Part shown: piece by piece, positions 7,290 to 15,103 of the stretch
Numbering within the stretch: the stretch's first letter is position 1
How the letters are laid out: every line of letters starts with the position of its first letter
Source: JAHBXL01 sp964409775
GTDB lineage: Bacteria; Planctomycetota; Phycisphaerae; Phycisphaerales; UBA1924
Reading direction: 5' to 3'
NCBI GenBank assembly: GCA_964409775.1
Contig: CAYPEI010000012.1
Span: 1-64,000, forward strand
Length of the DNA: 64,000 nt
The notes under the pieces: generated by a model
The model's database searches: none
Seen by the model: only the letters and a program-made list of their open reading frames with translations
Told to the model about the DNA's origin: nothing
Position numbers and translations under genes: made by a program

Positions 7290-7580
7290 ATGGCACACAA
7301 AAAGGGACAAGGCTCGACCCGCAACGGTCGTGACTCCAACCCCAAGTACTTGGGCATCAAACTCTACGGCGGCGAGGTGGCCCAGCCGGGTTCCATCATC
7401 GTGCGGCAGCGTGGCACGCTGTTCGAGCCGGGGTTCATGGTTGAGCGTGGGCGGGATGACACCCTGTTTTCGCTGATCAGCGGGCGGGTGGTGTTCCAGG
7501 GCCGCAAGGTGAGTGTTGATCCGCTCGACACCAAGGAGCCGCGCCCGACGTGGCTGTCGGCGGCCGCGGCGAGCAACTGA
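7290..7580 (+). CDS. rpmA: 50S ribosomal protein L27 (bL27)
   Basis: A 96-residue bL27. The N-terminus MAHKKGQGSTRNGRDSNPK is the family hallmark that reaches toward the peptidyl-transferase centre, followed by YLGIKLYGGEVAQPGSIIVRQRGT and RGRDDTLFSLISGRVVF. An AGAGG site precedes the ATG. Unlike most genomes, rplU is not upstream and obgE is not downstream; the gene stands alone and ends at a strong terminator (7608-7643). Confidence 0.97.
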   Translation: MAHKKGQGSTRNGRDSNPKYLGIKLYGGEVAQPGSIIVRQRGTLFEPGFMVERGRDDTLFSLISGRVVFQGRKVSVDPLDTKEPRPTWLSAAAASN

Positions 7581-7607
7581 GCGTCATGACTTTGGTTTGA
7601 GTTTCTG

Positions 7608-7643
7608 CACGGTCCGGGCCTTGCCCGGGCCGTGTTTGTTTTT
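7608..7643 (+). terminator. Rho-independent terminator after rpmA
   Basis: CACGGTCCGGGC and GCCCGGGCCGTG form a 12 bp stem (one G-T pair) around a short loop, followed by TTTGTTTTT. Confidence 0.85.
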
Positions 7644-7686
7644 GCGGCCCGGCGCAGGGGCGAGTCGCACACGGGCAGGCTCCGTG

Positions 7687-7692
7687 TACACT
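7687..7692 (+). promoter_or_regulatory. Leaderless-type -10 element TACACT
   Basis: GTACACT stands 8 nt before GTG 7701 with no Shine-Dalgarno; transcription would begin at or beside the start codon. Confidence 0.5.
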
Positions 7693-7700
7693 CTTTCGCG

Positions 7701-8960
7701 GTGTCCGGCGAGAGCGACAACCCCACCTCCACGGGCGGCCGAACCGCGTTCGTCTGGGCGGATCCGGTTCAGGCCTCGTGGCTCCGCTCGGCGATGGACC
7801 GGGCGGGCATCGCCATCATCGGGGCGGGCAGCCCGGAGGCCGGGCGTGGACCCGAGTTGATCGCGGCCTTGGGCGGCGACCGGGACTCGGTGCCGCTGAG
7901 CGACGATCTTCGATCGGTGCTGACATCCGCCTCGACGGACCTGGTGCTGATCGCGGCGCCGGGCGACTTTGCCGGCGGTCAGCGGCAGGGCGGCATGGAC
8001 CGTGAGGACGCGGCGGCGCTTGCGGCGTGCCGATCGCGGGGCGTGGTGGTCGCGACGCTCGAGCCCATGCCGTGCTCGGCGCTGCAACTGGGCATCACGC
8101 TTGATCCGGCGCTCGGGGAGCACGCGGCGGTGAACGCCGGGGCGGAGGTGATCGGCGCGCCGGTCGGCGCGGGGGTGATGCTCGGGCAAGGCGCGCCGGT
8201 TCGCGCAGCGGAGTCGCGTGAGGTCGCGCCACGAGCGCGGCACGCGGCCGACTCCGGGGGCGGGTGGGCGAGGATGGTCCCGCTGCTCCGGCACTGTCGG
8301 GCGATGCGGGAAGCCGCGGACGTGCTGGAACAGTTCGGACACGTGCGCACGGTGGCGATGGAGTGCTGGTGCGGCGCCGGGCAGGGCACGCTGGGCTCGC
8401 GCATCGTGGATGCACTGGACTGCGTGATCGCGCTGTTCGGCGTGCCCGAGCAGGTGCACGCGTCGTATGTGTGGCCGGTTCGCGGGCGTGCGCTGCATCC
8501 GGCAGCGGGCGACACGCTGCGCGGCCTGAGCGGCGACCTGACGGCGAACCTGCGGTTTGCGGACGGAAGAACTGCGAGCGTCGCGATCTCTGACCGGGCG
8601 GCACGATGGAGCCGAGCGGTGACGCTGATCGGCGAGGGCGGTCGGCTGCACATCACCGACGACGGCGCGGCGGGGACCGGGACGGGGACGGGCGGCTTCA
8701 CGTGGCTGAGCGCGGATGGCGCGACGGTGGACACCTCACGGCCCGCCCGTCGCAAGCGCAGCGCGGAGGAACGCGCGGACGAAGCGATGGTGGACGCGGT
8801 GGCGGAACAGTTGTCACGGATGCTCGATTCGCGGTTGCCAGCGCCGCCGCCGACGGACGCGGCGGGCGTGCTCGGCGCGGCGGGGGCGGCGCTGCTCAGC
8901 GCCCGCACGGGCGAGGCGGAGTCGCCGCAGACGATCCTGCGGATGGTGGGGGCGAGGTGA
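7701..8960 (+). CDS. Gfo/Idh/MocA-like protein, probably non-catalytic
   Basis: A 419-residue protein with the layout of Gfo/Idh/MocA oxidoreductases: an N-terminal Rossmann-like half (TDLVLIAAP and AALAACRSRGVVVATLEPM, the positions of the family's IATP and EKP motifs) and a C-terminal half with SRIVDALDCVIALFGVPEQVHASY and RAVTLIGEGGRLHI. The family EKP motif reads LEPMPC, so the usual catalytic Lys is absent, and the first GxGxxG is not clear. It may be a structural or regulatory relative. The start is GTG 7701; the frame is open to 7632 but would run through the rpmA terminator. Confidence 0.65.
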   Translation: MSGESDNPTSTGGRTAFVWADPVQASWLRSAMDRAGIAIIGAGSPEAGRGPELIAALGGDRDSVPLSDDLRSVLTSASTDLVLIAAPGDFAGGQRQGGMDREDAAALAACRSRGVVVATLEPMPCSALQLGITLDPALGEHAAVNAGAEVIGAPVGAGVMLGQGAPVRAAESREVAPRARHAADSGGGWARMVPLLRHCRAMREAADVLEQFGHVRTVAMECWCGAGQGTLGSRIVDALDCVIALFGVPEQVHASYVWPVRGRALHPAAGDTLRGLSGDLTANLRFADGRTASVAISDRAARWSRAVTLIGEGGRLHITDDGAAGTGTGTGGFTWLSADGATVDTSRPARRKRSAEERADEAMVDAVAEQLSRMLDSRLPAPPPTDAAGVLGAAGAALLSARTGEAESPQTILRMVGAR

Positions 8961-8969
8961 TCGGGCGGT

Positions 8970-10298
8970 TCAGGCCCATCGGGTGATGTGCCAGGCCTTG
9001 TTGCCTCTTCGCAGAGCGATGACCTTGCCGTGGAGCAGCGTCGCGGTGCTGACGCGGGCATCGGGCGCAGCTTTGTGTCCGTTGACGCTGATGGAGTTCT
9101 GCGTCAGGAGCGTGCGGGCCTCGCTCTTGCTCTTGGCCAGCGAAGTCTGGGCGAGGAGATCGACGAGCGGCAGTCCGGGGCCATCGAGTTGTGCCCTGGG
9201 ATGGTCGGTCGCGGGGGCGGAGGCGAGGGCCTCCTGGAGCGTGGCCAGGGAAAGGTGCGCGATGTCGCCGGTGAAGAGCGCGCGGGCCGCGGCCTCGGCG
9301 TGGTCGCGCTCGGTCGGGCCGTGCAGGAGTTCGGTCATGTGGCGGGCGAGGGCACGCTGGGCCTCGCGCTTGCCGGGGTCGGCCGCCTGCGAGGCTTCGA
9401 GGGCTTCGATTTCCTTCCGCGAGAGGAACGTGAAGATCTTCAGGAACCGGATGACGTCGGCGTCGGCGGCGTTGAGCCAGAACTGGTAGAAGGCGTAGGG
9501 CGAGGTGCGGTCGGCGGTGAGCCAGACGGCGCCGGACTCGGACTTGCCGAACTTGCCGCCGTCGGCCTTGGTGACGAGGGGCCAAGTGAGGCCGAAGGCG
9601 TGGTGCGGATCGCCCTCGGCCCGGCCGCGGCGGATGAGGTCGAGCCCGCAGACAATGTTGCCGAACTGGTCGCTGCCGCCCATCTGGAGCGTGACGCCGT
9701 GCTTCTCGAACAGGTGCAGGTAGTCGTAGGCCTGCAGGATCATGTAACTGAACTCGGTGTAACTGATTCCCTGGTCGCGGTTGTGCAGTCGCTCCTTGAC
9801 CGACTCCTTCTGGATCATCATGTTGACGGAGAAGTGCTTGCCGACATCGCGGAGGACGTGGATGTAGGACAACTGTCCGAGCCAGTCGAAGTTGTCGAAG
9901 AGCAGGGCGCGGTTGGGCTGGGCGGCGTCGAAGTCGATGAGGCCGGGGCGCTTGAAGATGCGCATGATGCTGCGGACGTTGTCCGCGATTTTCTCGGCGG
10001 TGAGAAGCGTGCGCTCGGCGCTCTTGCCGGACGGGTCGCCGATGAAGCCGGTGCCGCCGCCCATGATGACGACGGGGGTGTGGCCGGCGCGCTGGAAGCG
10101 GGCGAGTTGGATGATGCCGACGAGGTTGCCGATGGTGAGCGAGTCGGCGGTCGGGTCGAAGCCGACGTAGGCGCGGCGGCCGCCGGAGGAGCGGTCGGCG
10201 GAGGCGAGGTGCGCGGCGAACCCCGGCTCGTCGGTGCACTGCTGCAGCAGGCCTCGCCAGCGGAGTTCGCTCAGGAAGTCGGTGGTTGTGCCGGGCAT
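8970..10298 (-). CDS. tyrS: Tyrosyl-tRNA synthetase
   Basis: A 442-residue class I synthetase that charges tRNA-Tyr. The HIGH-motif equivalent is in AYVGFDPTADSLTIGNLVG (about 44-61); GTGFIGDPSGKS, SYTEFSYMILQAYD and MGGSDQFGNI are tyrosine-binding landmarks; the KMSKS equivalent is KFGKSESG. An S4-type RNA-binding domain closes the protein (LVDLLAQTSLAKSKSEAR ... VNG). The start is ATG 10298 (MPGTTTDFL), directly preceded by TATCCT and 7 nt, with no Shine-Dalgarno; an upstream in-frame ATG at 10322 would lie beyond the -10. It converges on the Gfo/Idh-like gene with 9 bp between the stops. Confidence 0.95.
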   Translation of the reverse strand: MPGTTTDFLSELRWRGLLQQCTDEPGFAAHLASADRSSGGRRAYVGFDPTADSLTIGNLVGIIQLARFQRAGHTPVVIMGGGTGFIGDPSGKSAERTLLTAEKIADNVRSIMRIFKRPGLIDFDAAQPNRALLFDNFDWLGQLSYIHVLRDVGKHFSVNMMIQKESVKERLHNRDQGISYTEFSYMILQAYDYLHLFEKHGVTLQMGGSDQFGNIVCGLDLIRRGRAEGDPHHAFGLTWPLVTKADGGKFGKSESGAVWLTADRTSPYAFYQFWLNAADADVIRFLKIFTFLSRKEIEALEASQAADPGKREAQRALARHMTELLHGPTERDHAEAAARALFTGDIAHLSLATLQEALASAPATDHPRAQLDGPGLPLVDLLAQTSLAKSKSEARTLLTQNSISVNGHKAAPDARVSTATLLHGKVIALRRGNKAWHITRWA

Positions 10299-10305
10299 GG
10301 GGACA

Positions 10306-10311
10306 AGGATA
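10306..10311 (-). promoter_or_regulatory. Leaderless-type -10 element of tyrS
   Basis: TATCCT on the minus strand with 7 nt to ATG 10298 and no Shine-Dalgarno. Confidence 0.5.
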
Positions 10312-10359
10312 GCCCGAGGCACGTGCCGATTGCCCGCGGAGCGGCCCGGTCGCGGCTGG

Positions 10360-10752
10360 TCACTGCGGTTGGGGCTTGAGGACCTCGACGTGCATCTCGT
10401 AGTCGCCCTCGGGACGGAGTTCCTTCAGTTTCGCGGTGAGTTTGACGAGGTCCCTGTCGGCGTGGACCGCGCCCTTGACGCCGAACTTGAGCGGCGACTC
10501 GCTCTCGACGACCAATCCGACATCGAGGAAGGCGGTGTCCTTGTTGAGTTGCTCGGTGAGTTCGCGCGCGGTCTGCCAGCCGGATGTGTTCAGTTCGACG
10601 GCCTTGGGCGGCGGCCACATGGAGGCGATGAGGTAGTACGTGAGCCAGATGAGCAGGATGGGGAGCACGATCGCGACGGAAAGCAACTTGATCCGGTCGC
10701 CGCGGTCTTCGGGCAGTTTGTCGCTGAGTCCGCGCAGTTTGTCTTGCAGCAT
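10360..10752 (-). CDS. Small single-pass membrane protein, hypothetical
   Basis: About 130 residues: a charged cytoplasmic N-terminus (MLQDKLRGLSDKLPEDRGDR), one membrane segment (LLSVAIVLPILLIWLTYYLIASMW) and a 75-residue soluble domain with VELNTSGWQTARELTEQLN and FGVKGAVHADRDLVKLTAKL. The family is not recognised. The start is uncertain: ATG 10752 is given, but TTG or GTG codons at about 10767-10773 follow a GAGG and could be used. It lies between a terminator and tyrS on the same strand, 61 bp before tyrS. Confidence 0.65.
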   Translation of the reverse strand: MLQDKLRGLSDKLPEDRGDRIKLLSVAIVLPILLIWLTYYLIASMWPPPKAVELNTSGWQTARELTEQLNKDTAFLDVGLVVESESPLKFGVKGAVHADRDLVKLTAKLKELRPEGDYEMHVEVLKPQPQ

Positions 10753-10827
10753 TTGCGTGTCCAAGTTCCGCACCTCACGATCGGGCCGCGGTCCGCGGCG
10801 CAGTGGAACGAGCGAGAGTCTAGGTGT

Positions 10828-10865
10828 CAAAAACAAACGGAGACCGGCACACGCCGGTCTCCGTT
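10828..10865 (-). terminator. Rho-independent terminator of the prepilin-like gene
   Basis: AACGGAGACCGGC and GCCGGTCTCCGTT form a 13 bp perfect stem with a 4-nt loop; on the minus strand it is followed by TTTGTTTTTG. Confidence 0.85.
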
Positions 10866-10890
10866 GGTTGTTCTGAATCAGACGGCCGGC

Positions 10891-11922
10891 TCAGGGCGTG
10901 AAGACCCAGTTGGCGCGGTCGGCCTTGTTGGCCCAGCGGCGCATGTCGCGCATCTGCTCGAGGGAGTTCATCTCGGCGTGGCCATCGACGCTCACGGTCA
11001 CGGCCTTGCGGCTGTGGCGCGGGTGGACGAAGCCCCACTGAGCGGGGTTGGTGTTCTCCTGGAAGACGTTGGAGGTCGTCCAGGTGATCTGGGCGGAGTT
11101 GGTGGGGGTTGGCGAAGCGGGCGGCGCGACTTCCCAGAAGCCCGGCACGACGATCGATGCGGCGGACCATCCGAAAGGATCACGGCCGTAGTTGCCTGCG
11201 CCGGAGAACGAGCCGGTCTGCTTCACGTCGACGCCGCGGGCGGAGGACAGGAGGTAGAGGCGGTCGGTCTTGGCGACCTCGTGGACGTGGGTCACGTACC
11301 ACTTGCGGACGGGGTGGCCGATGCTGCCGGGGTTACCGGCGACGAAGCCCTGCATTGCGCCGCGGTGCCAGTTGCCGCCGACATAGGTCGAGTTGAAACC
11401 CAAGGACGGGTGGTATGCGACTGCGGCGGCTCGGGAAGAGACGTCGGAGTCGTAGAGCGTCGTCGGCGGGGAGTAGCCGGGGTTCGTCTGCGACGGCGTG
11501 ATGCTGCGGGAGGCGAAGTCGGCGGCGAGCCGCTTATCAACCACGAGTCCTTCGAGCGGCATGCCGGTTGCGCCCATGAAGCGCAGACCGTTGATCTTGA
11601 TCACGTTGCCCTCGACGAAGTAGCCGGGGTACCACGGATCCGGGTGCAGCCAGACCTTGGCGGCGAGGATGTTGTTGAGGTGGCCGACAGCCCACGGGAT
11701 GTAGCCGGTGAAGGCGGCATCGGCGTTGTCGGTGGCGTAGGTGTGCCAGGCGGTGGCCTTCTGGTTGCCGGAGGCCTGCTCGAGCAGGGCGGCCGCGGCG
11801 AGTTTGGCCTGCTTCAAGGCAGGGAGGAGGATGGAGATCAGCAGCGTGATGATCGTGATGACGATCAGCAACTCGATCAACGTGAACGCTGAACGGCGCG
11901 AAGGACTCTTCTGTTGGATCAT
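10891..11922 (-). CDS. Prepilin-type N-terminal cleavage/methylation domain protein (pseudopilin-like)
   Basis: A 343-residue exported protein with the class III leader MIQQKSPSRRSAFTLIELL: prepilin peptidase would cut before Phe and the following ~20 hydrophobic residues (LIVITIITLLISILLPALKQA) form the pilin helix. The rest is the planctomycete pseudopilin type, with a C-terminal H/D-rich motif VHPRHSRKAVTVSVDGHAEMNSL (the X9-DG motif of DUF1559-like proteins). Such proteins are highly multiplied in planctomycetes and their function is unsettled. The start is ATG 11922, preceded by GGGAGTGG/GGAAG. A -10 and palindrome lie at 12051-12087. A similar gene (12143-13027) is next upstream. Confidence 0.85.
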   Translation of the reverse strand: MIQQKSPSRRSAFTLIELLIVITIITLLISILLPALKQAKLAAAALLEQASGNQKATAWHTYATDNADAAFTGYIPWAVGHLNNILAAKVWLHPDPWYPGYFVEGNVIKINGLRFMGATGMPLEGLVVDKRLAADFASRSITPSQTNPGYSPPTTLYDSDVSSRAAAVAYHPSLGFNSTYVGGNWHRGAMQGFVAGNPGSIGHPVRKWYVTHVHEVAKTDRLYLLSSARGVDVKQTGSFSGAGNYGRDPFGWSAASIVVPGFWEVAPPASPTPTNSAQITWTTSNVFQENTNPAQWGFVHPRHSRKAVTVSVDGHAEMNSLEQMRDMRRWANKADRANWVFTP

Positions 11923-12050
11923 CGCTTCCACTCCCTGGCCAGGCGAGGCGATTGGCAATGCCTTGACTTGTTCAACGGACCAGAACGGCCCGCTTTGACG
12001 CTGAATGCGACTGGAGACAGGGGGAAACACCATCCCGCTCCGGCGATATA

Positions 12051-12056
12051 TCTATA
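12051..12056 (-). promoter_or_regulatory. -10 element of the 11922 prepilin-like gene
   Basis: TATAGA on the minus strand; the 23 bp palindrome at 12065-12087 covers the place of the -35 box. The leader is about 120 nt. Confidence 0.35.
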
Positions 12057-12064
12057 CCACAAAT

Positions 12065-12087
12065 ATCCGGAGAACGTTCCCCCGGAT
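12065..12087. promoter_or_regulatory. 23 bp palindrome, likely operator
   Basis: ATCCGGAGAACGTTCCCCCGGAT is a dyad centred on AACGTT with only one mismatched pair. It overlaps the expected -35 region of the prepilin-like gene. Confidence 0.5.
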
Positions 12088-12142
12088 TGCACTTTTTATT
12101 GACGGGTTTGTCGGAACCGTACAAAATACGATCATTTTGGTC

Positions 12143-13027
12143 TCAAGGTGACCCAATAACCCATGTTCGCGTGTCCGCGCGGCTCGCCCAGCGGGTCATG
12201 TCGTCCAAGAGTTCGAAATCCAGGGGTTCCGCGTGACCGTCGATGTGGATAACTCCGGCCTTCCCTGAGATGCGCGATCGACCCCCTCCCGTCGCGCGGC
12301 CGAGCCGGAAGTCGACGTTTCCGGTGGTGCCGGGCGCGGCGAGCGGATCGAACGCGGCCGACCACGTGCGGACGGTGCGGTTCGGGGCATCGACTCGAAA
12401 GTAGCCGGGCACCAGATCGCCGCCATCGGGGTTCACGCCGTGAGCCGTCGCAAACACGAGCAGGCGATCGGGGCGCTGGGCCTGGTCGAGGCGCGTGATG
12501 TAGAACGAGCCGTATGCGGCGAGCGCGGCGGGGTTGAACCCGAAGCGGTCGGCATCACCGCCGATGAACATGCTGTTGAGCCCGAAGGAGGGAGAAAGGC
12601 TCGTGACGTACAGGAAATCCTCGCGTTCGCGGTATCGCTGGAGCACGCCGGAGTCCTTGTAGAGGCCCTCCAACTTGAAGTTCAGGTAGGGCGCGAGGCG
12701 CCAGGGGTATCGTCGCGCGGTGACGCCGGTGAGGGCCTCTCCGGTCTCGTCGATTGCGCGGAGCGTCGATTGTCCCGGGGCGGGTTTGAGTCTCACCATA
12801 GCGTCGGTGGCATAGCCCACCATGACCTCGCCGCGATGATCGTCTGCGTAGAGGATGAACGCGGTGATCACCTGCTGACCGGCGGCGATTTCTGCCGTGT
12901 CTCGCGCGGCGTTTCGAGCGCGGCCGATCGCGGGCAGGAGCAGGCCCACCAGGAGCGCGACGAGCCCGATGGCGACCAAGAGTTCAACCAACGTGAATGC
13001 TGATCGCAGCGGCCGCGGGGCTGGCAT
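12143..13027 (-). CDS. Prepilin-type N-terminal cleavage/methylation domain protein
   Basis: A 294-residue protein with leader MPAPRPLRSAFTLVELL and pilin helix VAIGLVALLVGLLLPAIGRARNAA. The C-terminal part matches its neighbour at 10891-11922 in layout: SLSPSFGLNSMFIGG, an ARGV/AHGV loop (LLVFATAHGVNPDG), and the final IHIDGHAEPLDFELLDDMTRWA, so the two genes are probably ancient duplicates. The start is ATG 13027 with GGAGACC upstream. A perfect palindrome (13063-13079) lies in its leader, and TATACT (minus, 13082-13087) is the probable -10. Confidence 0.85.
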   Translation of the reverse strand: MPAPRPLRSAFTLVELLVAIGLVALLVGLLLPAIGRARNAARDTAEIAAGQQVITAFILYADDHRGEVMVGYATDAMVRLKPAPGQSTLRAIDETGEALTGVTARRYPWRLAPYLNFKLEGLYKDSGVLQRYREREDFLYVTSLSPSFGLNSMFIGGDADRFGFNPAALAAYGSFYITRLDQAQRPDRLLVFATAHGVNPDGGDLVPGYFRVDAPNRTVRTWSAAFDPLAAPGTTGNVDFRLGRATGGGRSRISGKAGVIHIDGHAEPLDFELLDDMTRWASRADTRTWVIGSP

Positions 13028-13062
13028 GCGGAAGGTCTCCGTCGGGAGTTGATGCCGGGCAC

Positions 13063-13087
13063 TTGAGATTCAATCTCAACGAGTATA
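13063..13087 (-). promoter_or_regulatory. -10 element plus TTGAGATT/AATCTCAA palindrome
   Basis: TATACT (13082-13087 on the minus strand) is followed at once by the perfect dyad TTGAGATT-C-AATCTCAA (13063-13079), which would cover the transcription start of the prepilin-like gene and so could be an operator. Confidence 0.5.
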
Positions 13088-13160
13088 GCCTCATTCCGGC
13101 CGTGCAAGAATATTCCCTGTGCAGCCGCAATTTGCGACCGTGGGCCGAGGAGAACGTGCG

Positions 13161-14192
13161 ATGAGACGTCAGATTGGGCTGTTGGGTGTCACGATCGGGG
13201 CGGCGGCGGCGTCCGCCGCGATGGCGGGTGTGGTTGACGTGACGGTAAGTGTTCCGTCGTTTGATCGCTGGATGTATCCATTCAACAGCGCGAACCCGGC
13301 GGGGTCGGAGTTGGACGCGACGGTGTTTTCGCCGATCGGCGCGCCGACAGAGTCGTCGTTCGACAACCGGGACGGGCAGATGATCATCGGGTTCGACACG
13401 GCGGGGTTCATCGCCGCGGGCGCACCGACGACTCACTATCGCATTCTCGCCGCGCGTGTGACGGTGGTGACGAGCCGCGACAGCACGTTTGTGTACGACC
13501 CGACGGTGGACCCGATCGGCGCGCTGATTCCCGGCAGCGGGGTGTCGGACCCTGACCCGGGCCAGCCGGTGGAACTGTTCATGTGCGGGTATCGGGGAGG
13601 CTGGTCGCTGACGGGCGCGAGCGCGTTCGGCGAGTCGACGCCGTTTCACAACGGCGCGCCGTTCCCGTTTCCGGCGCGGGGCATCCGCAACGCGTTCGCG
13701 GCGGAGTATGACGGGTCGGGCGTGCTGATCGACAACTCGAACAACCGGGACGAGGGGCGGCAGGCGCGGCCGATGGCGATCGGCCAGATCGCGGGGCTCA
13801 CGGCCGGGCAGGCGGTGCCGCAGAACACGGCGATGACGTTCGACATCGATGTTTCGGCGGCGGGCACGATCCGGTATCTGCGTGAATCGCTGGCGGCGGG
13901 GCGGCTGACGGTGGTGGTGTCGTCGCTGGCGATCACGGAGCAGCAGTCGTCGAACGTGCCCGCGTTCTACTGCAAGGAGACGCCGGGGGCGATCGGCGGG
14001 GTTCCGGCGTCGCTGACGCTGCGAGCGTGCGTGGGGGCGCCGGCAGACTGGGACTGCTCGGGGATCGTGAATGTGCCGGACATCTTCGTGTTTCTGTCGG
14101 ACTGGTTTGCCGGGCGGGGCGACTTCAGCGCGGACGGGGTGTGCGATGTGCCGGACATCTTCCAGTTCCTGTCGTCGTGGTTTGGAGCCTGA
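13161..14192 (+). CDS. Secreted GC-type dockerin-domain protein
   Basis: A 343-residue protein with signal peptide MRRQIGLLGVTIGAAAASAAMAG and a beta-rich body that I cannot assign to a known enzyme. The C-terminus carries two dockerin-like repeats, DWDCSGIVNVPDIFVFLSDWF and DFSADGVCDVPDIFQFLSSWF, each with the Asp/Asn-rich Ca2+-loop pattern followed by a V-P-D-I-F helix. GC-type dockerin proteins are characteristic of Phycisphaerae; whether they bind cohesins is not known. The start is ATG 13161 with GAGGAGA upstream. The small membrane gene 14195 follows after 2 bp. Confidence 0.85.
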   Translation: MRRQIGLLGVTIGAAAASAAMAGVVDVTVSVPSFDRWMYPFNSANPAGSELDATVFSPIGAPTESSFDNRDGQMIIGFDTAGFIAAGAPTTHYRILAARVTVVTSRDSTFVYDPTVDPIGALIPGSGVSDPDPGQPVELFMCGYRGGWSLTGASAFGESTPFHNGAPFPFPARGIRNAFAAEYDGSGVLIDNSNNRDEGRQARPMAIGQIAGLTAGQAVPQNTAMTFDIDVSAAGTIRYLRESLAAGRLTVVVSSLAITEQQSSNVPAFYCKETPGAIGGVPASLTLRACVGAPADWDCSGIVNVPDIFVFLSDWFAGRGDFSADGVCDVPDIFQFLSSWFGA

Positions 14193-14194
14193 GC

Positions 14195-14389
14195 ATGGAG
14201 CATGAGCACACCGACCCGGGGGCGATCACCGTCGATCCGATCGACACAGCGCATGCGGGCGCGGGCAAGTGCCCGCTGCCATGGTGGAAGCGGCTGACGC
14301 TGCTGGCGTTCTTGTTCTTCCTGATCAAGGGCCTGGCGTGGCTCATCGTGCCGGCGCTGGTTGTGTGGTGGCGGGCGTCGGCGGGCTGA
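14195..14389 (+). CDS. Small membrane protein, hypothetical
   Basis: 64 residues: a 25-residue hydrophilic N-terminus (MEHEHTDPGAITVDP), then KCPLPWWKRLTLLAFLF and an IKGLAWLIVPALVVWW segment, i.e. one or two membrane helices. It starts 2 bp after the dockerin gene stop and precedes heme oxygenase by about 70 bp, so it may be co-transcribed. No family recognised. Confidence 0.55.
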   Translation: MEHEHTDPGAITVDPIDTAHAGAGKCPLPWWKRLTLLAFLFFLIKGLAWLIVPALVVWWRASAG

Positions 14390-14457
14390 CACAGCGGCGC
14401 GGGGGCGGACCGAACGGCGGGGCGTTGCAGAGGCCTGTGGCCCAAAGGAGGCATCGC

Positions 14458-15093
14458 GTGGCACCGGTGGAAACCAGGAACATCATGGACGCGCTGAAGG
14501 AGCGGACGGGCGAGCACCACCGGCGCGCCGAGCAGCAACCGCTGCAGCGGGCGCTGGTCTCGGGAACGGCGACGCGCGAGCAGTACACGCAGTGGCTGGG
14601 CCAGATGCTGGTGGTGCACATAGCGCTTGAGCGAGAGATCGAATTCTGTCGCGCGGCGGAACCCCGGCTGGCCGTCGCGGCAGACGACCAGTTCGGCCAT
14701 CCGCGGCTGGCGGCGGACTTGCGGACGCTGGGCATCGATCCCGGCGCGATCGGCGCGTCGGCGGCGACGGCGGCGACGGCGGCGGTGTGCGAAGCGATCC
14801 GCGCTGCCGCGGCGGTGATGCCGGTCTCGCTGCTGGGCTTCCACTACGTGCTGGAGGGTTCGAAGAACGGCAACAGGTACATCGCGATTGCGCTGCGGCG
14901 CGGGCTGGGCCTGTCGCCGGGCAGCGGGGACACATACCTGGATCCGTACGGCGAGCATCAACGTGCCAAGTGGCAGGCGTTCCGCGCGGCGATGGGCGGC
15001 GGGACGTACAGCGAGGCGGAGACGGAGGCGATCATCGGCGCGGCGGGCGCGATGTTCGACGGCGTGTCGGCGCTGTGCGCGGCGATCGACTGA
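14458..15093 (+). CDS. Biliverdin-producing heme oxygenase
   Basis: A 211-residue alpha-helical protein of the heme oxygenase family, which opens heme to biliverdin, CO and Fe2+. LKERTGEHHRRAEQ contains the proximal-His motif (His21 in HxxAE spacing), and LGFHYVLEGSKNGNRYIA matches the conserved YVLEGS region. The length is typical. The start is GTG 14458, fixed by a textbook AAAGGAGG 7 nt upstream; the open frame continues to 14269 but overlaps the preceding gene. The context gives no clue about its electron donor. Confidence 0.85.
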   Translation: MAPVETRNIMDALKERTGEHHRRAEQQPLQRALVSGTATREQYTQWLGQMLVVHIALEREIEFCRAAEPRLAVAADDQFGHPRLAADLRTLGIDPGAIGASAATAATAAVCEAIRAAAAVMPVSLLGFHYVLEGSKNGNRYIAIALRRGLGLSPGSGDTYLDPYGEHQRAKWQAFRAAMGGGTYSEAETEAIIGAAGAMFDGVSALCAAID

Positions 15094-15103
15094 CGGCGGG
15101 GCG

